From: WLND01 sp040398845
GTDB lineage: Bacteria; Actinomycetota; Actinomycetes; S36-B12
Direction: 5' to 3'
DNA: 64,000 bases
Assembly: GCA_040398845.1 (NCBI GenBank)
Contig: JBBATH010000017.1
Span: 1-64,000, forward strand
The position numbers and the translations under genes are program-made. Of this stretch, positions 1 to 7,927 are shown in pieces. The first letter of the stretch is position 1. Each line of letters starts with the position of its first letter. The notes beneath the pieces are model-generated. The model ran no database searches. It was not told the DNA's origin and saw only the letters and a list, made by a program, of their open reading frames with translations.

Positions 1-344
1 AATGGAAGTCCGTTAGAACGAAGCGATTACTGACCTATGAACTGTCGAACTCGGGCCACAAGCGCTCCAAGGCTCGTGCAAGCGGCGCGGGTGGGCCGCC
101 TGAACCCGCAGCCCTTTTACGGCATGCAATGCAGGGCGGCCAACTGGTGATTGGCTGGGGATGCTCCGCTTTACGCCCGAGTACCCCTCACGCGAACGTC
201 GCATCGGTGCCTTCACTCACCTCCTGACACGTCCCACGCCTGCGGAGGTCGCGCCTGGTCCGCGACCGCATTCGATCACTTGGGTGGGATGCGAGCCCCT
301 GAACGCCTCGGTCTCCGCGCCATACCCACGGTTCTTGACCATTG
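1..344. other. Intergenic region downstream of the first repeat lipoprotein
   Basis: I find no convincing gene here. Positions 157-245 hold a segment of about 85 bp that recurs, diverged, at 2234-2320. In both cases it sits roughly 85-100 bp beyond the stop codon of a repeat lipoprotein gene. In the transcribed (minus) direction both copies have short G-rich and C-rich runs that can pair (GGGGU with AUCCC), so a 3' RNA structure or terminator-like role is possible. Confidence 0.5.
157..245 (-). repeat. Duplicated 3' flank element, copy 1
   Basis: This copy matches 2234-2320 over about 85 bp with scattered differences. Shared blocks include GATGCTCCGCTT, GTACCCCTCACG and GCATCGG. It lies downstream of the lipoprotein gene at 345-1994, as copy 2 lies downstream of the gene at 2405-4102, so the tandem duplication covered more than the coding sequence. 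Confidence 0.65.
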
Positions 345-1994
345 TTATGGCGTCGTCGACTTCTGCGACGTGTACGAGCAGCCGTTGGCAGTGGTACCCG
401 TGACGGTGAAGGTGTTGTTCGCCTTCTTCACCAGACCCCGCACTTGGATGGCCCCACTCGACGACGAGGTACTGATCGTCGCGCTCTGGCCCGTATTTGC
501 CCTGGCCTGGAACGTGGTCCAGGACGACGTCATCGTCGGCGCGGAGAAGACGACCATGCGAGTGACCCCGCCGACCGCAGCGGTTACAGTCCAAGGCCCC
601 GAGATGACCGGGCATCCAGCCCACCGGGCGTAAAGCGTTGCATTCTCATTAAACGTGTAGTCGTCACCATTCGCGTAGGCCTTGCTACCGCTTGAGATGA
701 AGGCCCACCCGTCGAACACGTAACCCAACTTCGTGAACTCATTCGCCTTCAGCGGCGTCAACTGATTTGCGGTCTGGCCAACCATGGTTCCGTCCCCGCC
801 ATTCGCATTGAACGTCACTGTCGACGATGGAGCCGCCACCCACCGGGCGTAAAGCGTTGCATTCTCATTAAACGTGTAGTCGTCACCATTCGCGTAGGCC
901 TTGCTACCGCTTGAGATGAAGGCCCACCCGTCGAACACGTAACCCAACTTCGTGAACTCATTCGCCTTCAGTGGCGTCAACTGATTCGCGCTCTGGCCAA
1001 CCATGGTTCCGTCCCCGCCATTCGCATTGAACGCCACTGTCGACGATGGAGCCGCCAACCACCGGGCGTAAAGCGTTGTATCTGAGAGGAACGGATACTT
1101 GAAACCATCCGCGTATTCGCTGCTCCCGTTCACGGAGGTGGCCCACCCATCGAACACGTAACCCAGCCGTTTGTACGCGTTCACCGTCAGCGCCGTCTCT
1201 GTCGAAGCGATTTGGACTGGCATTGTCCCCGTCGCGTCGTTGGCACCCGAGTTAAAGGTGACTGACTTGGGGTCCCGCGTCAACTGATCGAGCTTTTCCC
1301 CTGCACCTATTTCTAAGGACCAAAAGTCTATTTTTACGATGGTCTCGAAGACTTCGCGGGTATTCTCCAATGCCACGATCACGCTCAGCAGGTCCGGAAC
1401 GTACACGCGCTGCCCATCCGTGACGACCCCGTCGTCCTCCTCGGGCGCAACGGACCAAACGTCTATTTTTGGGACAGTCTCCTTGACCACATCGTCCTGC
1501 CCCGGAACGTACACGCGGTCCTCCCCAGGAACGTACACGCTCTGCTCATCCGTAACGACCCCGTCGTCCTCCTCGGGCGCAACGGACTTGTTCTGCTGGA
1601 AGATAACCACGGGAGCATCAACAGGGGGTTTCACCACGGTCGTCATGGATGGCTCATCCCACTCAACAATGGTGGCGGGCTCCGCCGTGCTAAGAATTAT
1701 GGTCCCGGGCTCCGCGCCTACGCCCTCCCCACTGGCGAATAAATTGAGAATACTGTCGATGACCTCCGGATCGAACGGGGAGACAGGATCTTGGATTGCC
1801 GGATCGGACGCTTCGGACGAGGCCACGTCGCCTCGGATAGCGAGGGCACTCGACTCCGCCACTCCCTGCGAACCGCCACATCCGGCGAGGACCACGATCG
1901 CCGATGCGATGGCCGCGCCTGCCGCTTTCGCCTTGATTGAACCTGACGTAGTGCTCGTGAAGCGCCTCGTCCGTGCACCCATCGCCAACACCAT
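345..1994 (-). CDS. Surface lipoprotein with three Flg_new (InlB-B type) repeats and a C-terminal FN3-like domain
   Basis: Predicted cell-surface lipoprotein of 549 residues. The N-terminus has an Arg-containing n-region, a hydrophobic stretch and a lipobox (VVLAGC), so the mature protein should be lipid-anchored. A linker of about 200 residues follows, with an internal 44-residue repeat (SVAPEEDDGVVTD and VYVPG motifs). Three Listeria-Bacteroides repeats (about 240-458) carry the family signature GYVFDGWA...ATLYARW. The second and third are almost identical with a 73-residue period. Residues 459-549 resemble a fibronectin type III fold. Such repeats are common in adhesin-like surface proteins; the ligand here is unknown. 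A start at 1982 (MGARTRRF) is equally plausible. It is a paralogue of the gene at 2405-4102. Confidence 0.85.
   Translation of the reverse strand: MVLAMGARTRRFTSTTSGSIKAKAAGAAIASAIVVLAGCGGSQGVAESSALAIRGDVASSEASDPAIQDPVSPFDPEVIDSILNLFASGEGVGAEPGTIILSTAEPATIVEWDEPSMTTVVKPPVDAPVVIFQQNKSVAPEEDDGVVTDEQSVYVPGEDRVYVPGQDDVVKETVPKIDVWSVAPEEDDGVVTDGQRVYVPDLLSVIVALENTREVFETIVKIDFWSLEIGAGEKLDQLTRDPKSVTFNSGANDATGTMPVQIASTETALTVNAYKRLGYVFDGWATSVNGSSEYADGFKYPFLSDTTLYARWLAAPSSTVAFNANGGDGTMVGQSANQLTPLKANEFTKLGYVFDGWAFISSGSKAYANGDDYTFNENATLYARWVAAPSSTVTFNANGGDGTMVGQTANQLTPLKANEFTKLGYVFDGWAFISSGSKAYANGDDYTFNENATLYARWAGCPVISGPWTVTAAVGGVTRMVVFSAPTMTSSWTTFQARANTGQSATISTSSSSGAIQVRGLVKKANNTFTVTGTTANGCSYTSQKSTTP
621..1058 (-). 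repeat. Two near-identical 219-bp tandem repeats inside a lipoprotein gene
   Basis: The sequence CCACCGGGCG starts at 621, 840 and 1059, an exact 219-bp (73-codon) period. Units 621-839 and 840-1058 differ at only a handful of bases, and the unit beginning at 1059 is clearly diverged. The in-frame length and high identity indicate recent expansion by recombination or slippage, so copy number may vary between strains. It may also have been collapsed in a short-read assembly. Confidence 0.9.
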
Positions 1995-2058
1995 TCCGCT
2001 TGAGGACTTCGTCCCATCAACGTGCGAACCAGACGAAGGCTATTGCCGTTCCGGCGGG

Positions 2059-2088
2059 TCCGCTACCGTGAAAACACGGTGGTCTCGA
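2059..2088 (-). promoter_or_regulatory. Conserved 5' hairpin upstream of lipoprotein gene 1
   Basis: A 30-bp block differs by one base from 4145-4174, which lies at the same relative place upstream of the paralogue. It contains ACCGTG-AAAA-CACGGT, a perfect 6-bp stem with a 4-base loop; the other copy has one mismatch in the stem. Conservation within otherwise diverged upstream DNA suggests a shared leader structure or operator. I do not recognise a known riboswitch. Confidence 0.5.
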
Positions 2089-2233
2089 CATCGACTTCCG
2101 ACATGGCTGCCTTCACCATGCGACCCTTCGCCAAGACGACTGATGCCACGCACGAGCGATCATCCGGCTCACCGTCGACGACCCCTCCGTGCGTGCCGCG
2201 ATCCTTGAACGGCTCGGACCTCCGGGTCAATGC

Positions 2234-2320
2234 CTGGGATGCTCCGCTTCACCGACGGGTACCCCTCACGAGCCGTAGCATCGGCTGCCTTCACCTGTCT
2301 TTTGGCACGCGCCCCATATT
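2234..2320 (-). repeat. Duplicated 3' flank element, copy 2
   Basis: This is the counterpart of 157-245. It lies about 85 bp beyond the stop of the lipoprotein gene at 2405-4102. The spacing between the two copies (about 2.08 kb) equals the spacing between the 5' hairpin elements. Confidence 0.65.
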
Positions 2321-2404
2321 TGGCTGGGCCGACTCAATGAACGAGGCGGCCCCAATGTCCTCCCCAGTGCCCGGTTGGATGACCGGAGAGCCAACAAGGC
2401 CGGT

Positions 2405-4102
2405 TCACTTCCTCCACTGCTCCACGCGGTTCGTCGGCTCCGATGTGTACGAGCATTTTCCGGCGTTCGTCGCGGTCACTGTGAATCGATAGCCGGTGTG
2501 CTTTCGCAAGCCGCTCACCGTGATCTTCCCGCTATTGGCAGACTGTGAGACCGTCGCAGTTTGCCCACCGTCCTTCGCCGTCGCGGTGAACGATGTCCAC
2601 GGTGACGCGCTTGACGATGCAGAGAAGCTCACCTCGGCCCGGTCCGCGCTCACACGATTACCTGAGGCCGTCACACTCAACGGAAGGCAAACCCACCAGG
2701 CGTACAGCGTCGAATTACCAGAAAAGGTGTTCCAGGCTTCGTCTGCGAATGCCTTGCCCCCGGTGGCGGTCGTCGCCCACCCGTCAAACGAGCGGCCGGG
2801 CCAAGAGAATGTGTTCTTACTCAGCCTAGTTTCCGTCATTGCTGTCTGGACTGGCATGGTGCCGGTACCACCGTTTGCCTCGAACGTGACACTCCGGTGC
2901 CATAGGGCGTACAGGCTCACCGGTTCGGTAAATGGGTACGTGGCGCCGTTCGCGTACTTGGCGGTTGAGTAACGACTCGCTGCATTTTGGCCATTGTCAA
3001 CCCAACCGCCGAACACGTAGCCGGACCGGGTGAACTCATTATTCCTGAGACTCGTTTCGGTCAGTGCTGTCTGGACTGGCATGGTGCCGTTGCCGCGGTT
3101 CGCATCGAACCTCACCGATGGTGCCCACCTGGCAAAGAGCACGGCGTCCGTGGTGAACGGGTACAAGGCACCGTCCGCGTACATCACGCTGCCTGTCGGA
3201 GAGGTTGCCCACCCGGCGAACTCCCACGATCTCCGCGCGCTCTCAACAATTGAGTCCCGCGTGAATGGATCCAGCGTCAGCGACGTCGCCGACGATGCGG
3301 CTTGATACGACTCCAATGGACCACCCTGACCCGCACTAGTGACCGAGCGGCTCCCTCCGTTCGCGTTGAAGGTGACGGTTCGGACGGACGTGCTCGTGTT
3401 TGACGCTGTTGCACCGCCCGGCAGGGTTGCGTCTCCCGACAGGGTTGCGACTTCCCACAGGGCGTACAAGTTCACGTGTTCGGTGAACGGGTACACGGCC
3501 CCGTCATCGTTAACGGCCCGACCACTGTCGTACATGTTCGTCCAACCTCGGAACACGAAGCCGGGCCTGGTGAACGTATTCCTCGTCAGTGCGGTTGGCA
3601 CAGTGGCAGTTTGATCGGGCATCGTCCCGAAGCCCATCCCCCCATCTTGAGTAAAGGGGTAGAACCTGACCTTGGGAGCCCACCGGGCATACAGCGTCGC
3701 ATCAGTGGTCAACGGGAATGCGCCACCGTCTGCGTATGTCACGTCCCCGGTTGGGGTAGTTGCCCACCCTAAGAAGTTCCAATAACTCCATGAGTTCTCC
3801 AACATATTCCCCCGCCAGAAAAAGTTCCTGTTCAGCGAGGTAGGAGTAGAACCAGACTGTGTGTTCATCGTCCCGAGTCCGCCGTTTGCGTCGAACGTGA
3901 CGGTGCGGATGGTGGCGGTCGCATCGCCCCGAATGACGGGCGCACCCGCCCCAGTCGCGCCTCCGCCAGAGCCACCACACCCCGCGAGGAGCATCACCGC
4001 GCACGCAACGACTACTGTCGCCCGGAACCTGTCGCAAGGCTCGTGAAGCGCTTCGTCCGTGCACCCATCGCCAACACGATTCCTTCTGGGGGACTTGGTC
4101 AC
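2405..4102 (-). CDS. Surface lipoprotein with five Flg_new repeats and FN3-like C-terminus; signal-peptide region appears frameshifted
   Basis: Paralogue of the 345-1994 product, 565 residues as read from the ATG at 4102. A lipobox (VMLLAGC) lies near residue 38. It is followed by five Listeria-Bacteroides repeats (signatures such as GYVFGGW, LYALW, LYARW) to about residue 470, then an FN3-like domain to the end. Upstream DNA matches paralogue 1 closely, but there the homologous start (GTGTTGGCGATGGG) is in a different frame and meets a stop after 18 codons. The open frame used here therefore has an unusually long, acidic n-region (about 30 residues). Either the gene has suffered an indel in the signal peptide or the assembly has an error. 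Repeat and FN3 regions are intact. Confidence 0.75.
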   Translation of the reverse strand: MTKSPRRNRVGDGCTDEALHEPCDRFRATVVVACAVMLLAGCGGSGGGATGAGAPVIRGDATATIRTVTFDANGGLGTMNTQSGSTPTSLNRNFFWRGNMLENSWSYWNFLGWATTPTGDVTYADGGAFPLTTDATLYARWAPKVRFYPFTQDGGMGFGTMPDQTATVPTALTRNTFTRPGFVFRGWTNMYDSGRAVNDDGAVYPFTEHVNLYALWEVATLSGDATLPGGATASNTSTSVRTVTFNANGGSRSVTSAGQGGPLESYQAASSATSLTLDPFTRDSIVESARRSWEFAGWATSPTGSVMYADGALYPFTTDAVLFARWAPSVRFDANRGNGTMPVQTALTETSLRNNEFTRSGYVFGGWVDNGQNAASRYSTAKYANGATYPFTEPVSLYALWHRSVTFEANGGTGTMPVQTAMTETRLSKNTFSWPGRSFDGWATTATGGKAFADEAWNTFSGNSTLYAWWVCLPLSVTASGNRVSADRAEVSFSASSSASPWTSFTATAKDGGQTATVSQSANSGKITVSGLRKHTGYRFTVTATNAGKCSYTSEPTNRVEQWRK

Positions 4103-4144
4103 ATCGACGAGCGGACTGCAACAAGTTACTGCCCGTCAGGTATC

Positions 4145-4174
4145 TCCGCTACCGTTAAAACACGGTGGTCTCGA
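4145..4174 (-). promoter_or_regulatory. Conserved 5' hairpin upstream of lipoprotein gene 2
   Basis: Near-identical to 2059-2088, with the hairpin arms ACCGTT/CACGGT (one mismatch) around an AAAA loop. It is located about 45 bp upstream of the lipoprotein start. Confidence 0.5.
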
Positions 4175-4214
4175 TGTGACGCCCGCCACGTTCCACCCAA
4201 CCGGCAGGCACCTG

Positions 4215-4301
4215 TCAGCGGATGACGTAAGGGTCGTCCTCCACTTGCACCACTTCAACATCCCCCGACACGCTCACCACCTGCTCCGCTCCTAGGGCCA
4301 T
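4215..4301 (-). CDS. Possible 28-residue small protein or gene remnant
   Basis: An ATG at 4301 opens a 28-codon frame (MALGAEQVVSVSGDVEVVQV... ending in PYVIR) with actinobacterial-looking codon use. It lies 16 bp after the stop of the frame at 4318-4572 on the same strand. It may be the tail of a broken mobile-element gene rather than an independent product. No function is recognisable. Confidence 0.3.
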   Translation of the reverse strand: MALGAEQVVSVSGDVEVVQVEDDPYVIR

Positions 4302-4317
4302 GGTTCTACGCGGGACA

Positions 4318-4572
4318 TCAAACAATGTCGCATGTCATCGACACCCATGCCTCCGTCGACTCACCGAGCATCACTGCATGTTCCTGCGGCGGCAGCGACC
4401 GCAACACGCTCTCGCGGATCACCGCCAGCTCATTCCCATGACGGCCTCCCTCACCCACCACGATCCGTGACGGGCTGCCCTCCACTGCGATGGAATGCTC
4501 ATAGCCGCGCACGTCAACCCTCGACCCGCCAGTCAAGACATGCACATTCGTGTGCGGCTCAAGCATCTGCAC
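4318..4572 (-). pseudogene. Fragment of an unrecognised gene, probably the 3' part of a disrupted reading frame
   Basis: An 84-codon frame with coding-like codon use (VQMLEPHTNVHVLTGGSRVD..., then GNELAVIRESVLRSLP). In the same frame the coding signal extends a few codons upstream of the apparent GTG start, where it breaks off. The neighbouring coding-like segment (4580-4800) is in another frame, so a frameshift probably split one gene. I recognise no family with certainty. Its place beside an integrase pseudogene and a tRNA suggests a relic of an integrated element. Confidence 0.4.
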
Positions 4573-4584
4573 GACCAGCCAATC

Positions 4585-4803
4585 CCGAAAAGCATGGCCC
4601 GATCATCAATGCCCCGCAGGCAGCGAGCCAACTCTCGTGGTTCACCTTGATCGTGCGCATCACCGCCTTGCGTGCCGAAGACCGATGGGAGTGTTCCAAG
4701 ATCACGGCGAGCTCGTCATACGTGCACCCCTGCATGCGCAGCTCCACTCCAAGCGCTCCGCGAAATCGTGCCTTTGCCACGTCTGCCGGATCATTGAATC
4801 TGA
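4585..4803 (-). pseudogene. Remnant of a phage-type helix-turn-helix-like protein
   Basis: Read on the minus strand, about 55 codons give VAKARFRGALGVELRMQG followed by CTYDELAVILEHSHRSSARK and AVMRTI. The pattern of a repeated Arg-rich helix, YDELA and RSSARKAVMR resembles short DNA-binding helices of phage and plasmid proteins that recognise replicated or packaged DNA. No proper start codon or complete domain is present, and the frame shifts near 4590-4600 into the fragment at 4318-4572. The identification is by pattern only. Confidence 0.35.
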
Positions 4804-5425
4804 TCCCACGAGGGACGTACCCATTCCGAGGCCGAAGAAGAAGACGTGGACGGTTGAGCAGATGCGGCTTGTGACCGTTCACATGGTCGTCCAATTCATG
4901 TGAGCCCTGTGTGAGGTGCTCGCCGCGACAGGATGCCGCAAGAGCGAAGTCCTCGGGCTTCGTTGGGCCGATGTCGACCCGGATGAGGGGGTCATCCATT
5001 TCAGGCAGGCGAGGGTCCCGATTGGCGGGAAGGTCATCACGAAGGACACGTTGAAGAACGGAATGCCTGCAAGCGTCCCAATCGATGCTGCGACCGTAGA
5101 GGTGCTTCGGTTCCAACGTAAGCGTCAGGCGCAGGCGCAGGCGCAGCTGGCGGCCCGCACGTGGCATGATTCCGAATTGGTATTCACGAACCGCAACGGT
5201 GGCGGCCTGAGCCCTTCTGGACCCATGTACGACGAGTGGAAGAAGACATGCGCGGCCGCTGGCGTTCCGCTGCATGTCGTCGCGGAGCGTCTGGGTCACA
5301 AGGACGCGATGGTGACGGCGACGATCTACGCAAAAGTGACCGGAAAACATTGGGGACCGCAATGCTTTTCAGCGTTGCGGCCCTTGCTCCCCCATCTGGA
5401 CTCGAACCAGAAACCCTTCGATTAA
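4795..5425 (+). pseudogene. Decayed tyrosine recombinase (phage-type integrase) next to tRNA-Asn
   Basis: The remaining sequence aligns by eye with the core and catalytic parts of a phage integrase. It shows the pre-core motif PRPKKKTWTVEQM, then an in-frame TGA at 4901-4903, then TGCRKSEVLGLRWADVD (catalytic Arg I), ELVFTNRNGG, and the C-terminal VPLHVVAERLGHKD...TIYAKV. Three defects are visible. The N-terminal arm-binding domain is missing. There is a premature stop. An internal deletion joins CAAAGV directly to PLHVV, removing the H-x-x-R box (normally RFHDLRHTHAT) that supplies two catalytic residues. The frame runs on into the 3' end of tRNA-Asn, the usual arrangement at an integration site. 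The product should be inactive. Confidence 0.8.
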
Positions 5426-5459
5426 CAGTCGAATGCTCTGCCAATTGAGCTATGGGGGA
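5387..5459 (-). tRNA. tRNA-Asn (GTT anticodon)
   Basis: A cloverleaf of 73 nt reads on the minus strand. The acceptor arm is TCCCCCA/TGGGGGA with discriminator G. The D arm is AGCTCAATTGGCAGAGC, the anticodon loop CTGTTAA (anticodon GTT), and the T arm GGTTCGAGTCC. CCA is not encoded. Its 3' end overlaps the tail of the integrase pseudogene, which marks it as a probable attachment site. Confidence 0.95.
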
Positions 5460-5511
5460 ATATGGCAGTGCGTGAACTCGCGCAGGAGAACAATATCAAT
5501 CCCTCATTCGG

Positions 5512-6021
5512 TCATACACCCAGGGACTCCCGTAAGGCCGCGAGGGCCTCGTCGGCCCGCGATCGTAGGCCTAGGTCGCCCTGATTCAGTCCCGCGTCGA
5601 AGACGACCGACCACCAGATGCTGTCAGTGTCGAGGTTGCGGCGGGCGACAGCGACGGCTCCCGCGCCTCCACCGAGATTGAGCCGTTCCGAGGCAATGAT
5701 GCTTTGCATCACCTGAGCATGGACGGCCGCCGGGACACCGTTCGACTGATCGAGGCGTGCGCTCACCAACCGGTTCGGCTGGTTAGCCCCATCGAGAACA
5801 ACGAGTTCGAGCATCGGCTCATCCCACTGCGCCTTGCTGATCCGGTCCCACGGGATTCGCTCGACCGACGTCTGAAGGTAGACCGCGCGATTCGTGGCGG
5901 CGACGTAGGTAACGTCAGAGGCGGTGGTGCGCAGCCCCGAGCCCCACGCGACCACCCTTTCTCCAGGGAGTACGCCCAGCCGCGACTTCAGACCTCTCGG
6001 AGTCCCGAGCCGTTCGAACAT
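5512..6021 (-). CDS. Conserved hypothetical protein, PH-like fold suspected
   Basis: 169-residue soluble protein with no signal peptide or membrane segment. It contains the pattern GERVVAWG...YVAATNRAVYLQ...ERIPWDRISKAQWD...LELVVLDG. Short beta strands around a trp-containing turn are typical of the small PH-like domains often encoded next to dnaG in Actinomycetota. A C-terminal helix-rich tail (LRSRADEALAALRESL) follows. It lies 23 bp downstream of dnaG on the same strand, so the two are probably cotranscribed. Its role is unknown; a membrane or nucleic-acid adaptor is only a guess from the fold. Confidence 0.6.
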   Translation of the reverse strand: MFERLGTPRGLKSRLGVLPGERVVAWGSGLRTTASDVTYVAATNRAVYLQTSVERIPWDRISKAQWDEPMLELVVLDGANQPNRLVSARLDQSNGVPAAVHAQVMQSIIASERLNLGGGAGAVAVARRNLDTDSIWWSVVFDAGLNQGDLGLRSRADEALAALRESLGV

Positions 6022-6044
6022 GCGTGTCCCTCCGAATACCTGGT

Positions 6045-7895
6045 CTAGGCCCGCTCGACGGAATCCTGCCGGAGTGACCGACGATAGTCCTCCAACGCGA
6101 GCAGTTCAGTGAAAAGGCGTGCATGCTCGTGCGCCTCTTCTACCGGGTCGGCTCGCTGCAACCGACTCTTCACCTCGTCAACCCTTCGCGAAGCATCGAG
6201 TTCGAGGAGACGGGCGATGACACCATTCGCGTATCGGACGTCCTGACCGAATTCGGCCGGTAGCGGGTCGACGGCGAGTTCCCTGACCAGACGGCGAACC
6301 TCGTCGTCCTCGCAGTGTTCGAGCACGAGGTCTATCCAGGTGAGTCCCTGGTGGTCCGGGCTCGGCAGTCCGGCCGCGACAATCGCCGCGTGCACCTGCA
6401 GCGCGCTCGGATGGGTGAATGCCGACTCCTCGACACTCGCGTACCACTCAGACACGGCCTCGGGCTGCTGCAATGCGCACTTAAGCGCCTCCCGCTCGAT
6501 GATGAGGCCGGGGTCGCGGCGGGATCCGGACGACTGAGCGGCCGGTCGAGGGTCGCCCGCGTGAACGTCAGCAGCTGGCTTTCGTCCGACCGCGCTACGA
6601 ACGGTCTCGACATCCATCCCTAGCCAGCCAGCGAGAAGCCTCGTGTACTCCGGCTTGAGCGCCGCATCCTTGATGCGAGCGACCACCGGAGCCGCCTCCC
6701 TGAGTGCGCTGATCCGCCCCTCCGCGCTGTCGAGGTCGTAGCCCACGAGCATCGATTTGATAGCGAACTGGAAGAGCGGCACCCTGCGCTCCACCAGGGC
6801 TTGCACGGCCTCGTCTCCGTGCTGGAGCCGCAGATCGCACGGATCTAGGCCGGTCGGTTCGACGGCAACGAAGGTCTGGGTGACGAACCGCTGGTCCTCC
6901 TCGAAGGCCCGCAGCGCCGCCTTCTGGCCGGCAGCATCGCCGTCGAAGGTGAAAATCACCTCGCCTCGCATCTGGTCGTCGTCCATGAGGAGCCGGCGCA
7001 GCACCTTGATGTGATCGGTACCGAATGACGTACCGCACGTGGCGACGGCGGTCGTCACTCCAGCGACATGGCAGGCCATGACATCGGTGTAGCCCTCGAC
7101 GATCACGCCGCGCTGCTGCTTGGATATCTCCTTGCGAGCGAGGTCAATTCCGTACAGCACCTGACTCTTCTTGTAGAGCGGGGTCTCAGGTGTGTTGAGG
7201 TATTTGGGGCCGTCGTCATCGTCAAAGAGTTTGCGGGCACCGAACCCGACGACATCGCCGCCGAGGTCGCGAATCGGCCAGACGAGTCTGCCCCTGAACC
7301 GGTCATAGATGCCGCGGTTGCCCTGGCTCACTAGGCCACCGGCCATGAGCTCAGCATCGGTGAAACCCTTGCCGCGCAGGTGCTTAGTCAGGGCGTCCCA
7401 TGATTTCGGGGCGAAGCCGACTCCGAAGAGCTTCACGACATCGGGCTCGAACCCCCGTTGGGTGAGGAACTCGCGCCCGGCATGGGCCTCCGGTGAACCC
7501 AGTTGCTGGACGTAGTAGGCGGAGGCCAATTTGTGGGCCTCGACGAGCCTGGTCCGTTGGCCCTGCTGCTTGTTGATCGCCGCGCCACCATCGACGTAGC
7601 GCAGTTCGACCCCGGTCTTGGCCGCGAGCTTCTCAACCGACTCAGCAAATGAAAGGTGGTCGATTTTTTGGACGAAGTTCAGGACGTCGCCGCCCTCGCC
7701 GCAGCCGAAGCAGTACCACATGCCGCGGCTCGGGGTGACGTGGAAACTCGGACTGCGCTCGTCGTGGAACGGGCATAGCCCCTTGAGTGAACCGCCGCCG
7801 GCGGACTTCAAGGTGACGTACTCCCGCACGACCTCGTCGATGCGGGCCCGCTCGCGCACGACGGCAATATCGTCGTCGCGGATCCGGCCAGCCAT
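6045..7895 (-). CDS. dnaG: DNA primase DnaG
   Basis: Synthesises RNA primers at the replication fork. 616 residues, normal for an actinobacterial primase. The N-terminal zinc-binding domain has Cys41 and His44 (CPFHDERSPSFH) and Cys62/Cys65 (CFGC). The catalytic core carries the Toprim motifs VIVEGYTDVMA and FTFDGDAAG. The C-terminal third is the helicase-interacting region and is more variable. The ATG at 7895 fits the family start (MAGRIRDDDI). The gene is divergent from the class V aminotransferase gene, with 32 bp between start codons. dgt lies on the same strand upstream, beyond that gene, a pairing common in this phylum. Confidence 0.97.
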   Translation of the reverse strand: MAGRIRDDDIAVVRERARIDEVVREYVTLKSAGGGSLKGLCPFHDERSPSFHVTPSRGMWYCFGCGEGGDVLNFVQKIDHLSFAESVEKLAAKTGVELRYVDGGAAINKQQGQRTRLVEAHKLASAYYVQQLGSPEAHAGREFLTQRGFEPDVVKLFGVGFAPKSWDALTKHLRGKGFTDAELMAGGLVSQGNRGIYDRFRGRLVWPIRDLGGDVVGFGARKLFDDDDGPKYLNTPETPLYKKSQVLYGIDLARKEISKQQRGVIVEGYTDVMACHVAGVTTAVATCGTSFGTDHIKVLRRLLMDDDQMRGEVIFTFDGDAAGQKAALRAFEEDQRFVTQTFVAVEPTGLDPCDLRLQHGDEAVQALVERRVPLFQFAIKSMLVGYDLDSAEGRISALREAAPVVARIKDAALKPEYTRLLAGWLGMDVETVRSAVGRKPAADVHAGDPRPAAQSSGSRRDPGLIIEREALKCALQQPEAVSEWYASVEESAFTHPSALQVHAAIVAAGLPSPDHQGLTWIDLVLEHCEDDEVRRLVRELAVDPLPAEFGQDVRYANGVIARLLELDASRRVDEVKSRLQRADPVEEAHEHARLFTELLALEDYRRSLRQDSVERA

Positions 7896-7927
7896 GCTCG
7901 CGAGTGTACGTGCGGTTGAATGAGCCT

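Larger units (their letters stand above)
1995..2404. other. Intergenic region between the two repeat lipoproteins
   Basis: This stretch holds no gene I can support. It contains the second copy of the duplicated 3' flank element (2234-2320) and the 5' hairpin element of the downstream lipoprotein (2059-2088). The remainder shows no recognisable motif. Confidence 0.5.

Noticed and set aside
151..633. 160-codon open frame on the plus strand opposite the first lipoprotein gene
   Set aside because: It is the complement of the repeat-lipoprotein coding sequence plus the duplicated 3' element. It has no ribosome site, and its codon use mirrors the opposite strand.
2059..2088. c-di-GMP (GEMM) riboswitch
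   Set aside because: The hairpin and nearby GGUAGC-like bases suggested it, but the conserved GEMM core and tetraloop-receptor arrangement are absent.
4559..5362. 267-codon minus-strand frame covering the integrase region
   Set aside because: Most of it is antisense to the integrase remnant. Only the last ~75 codons (4585-4803) look like real coding, and these were recorded separately as a gene fragment.
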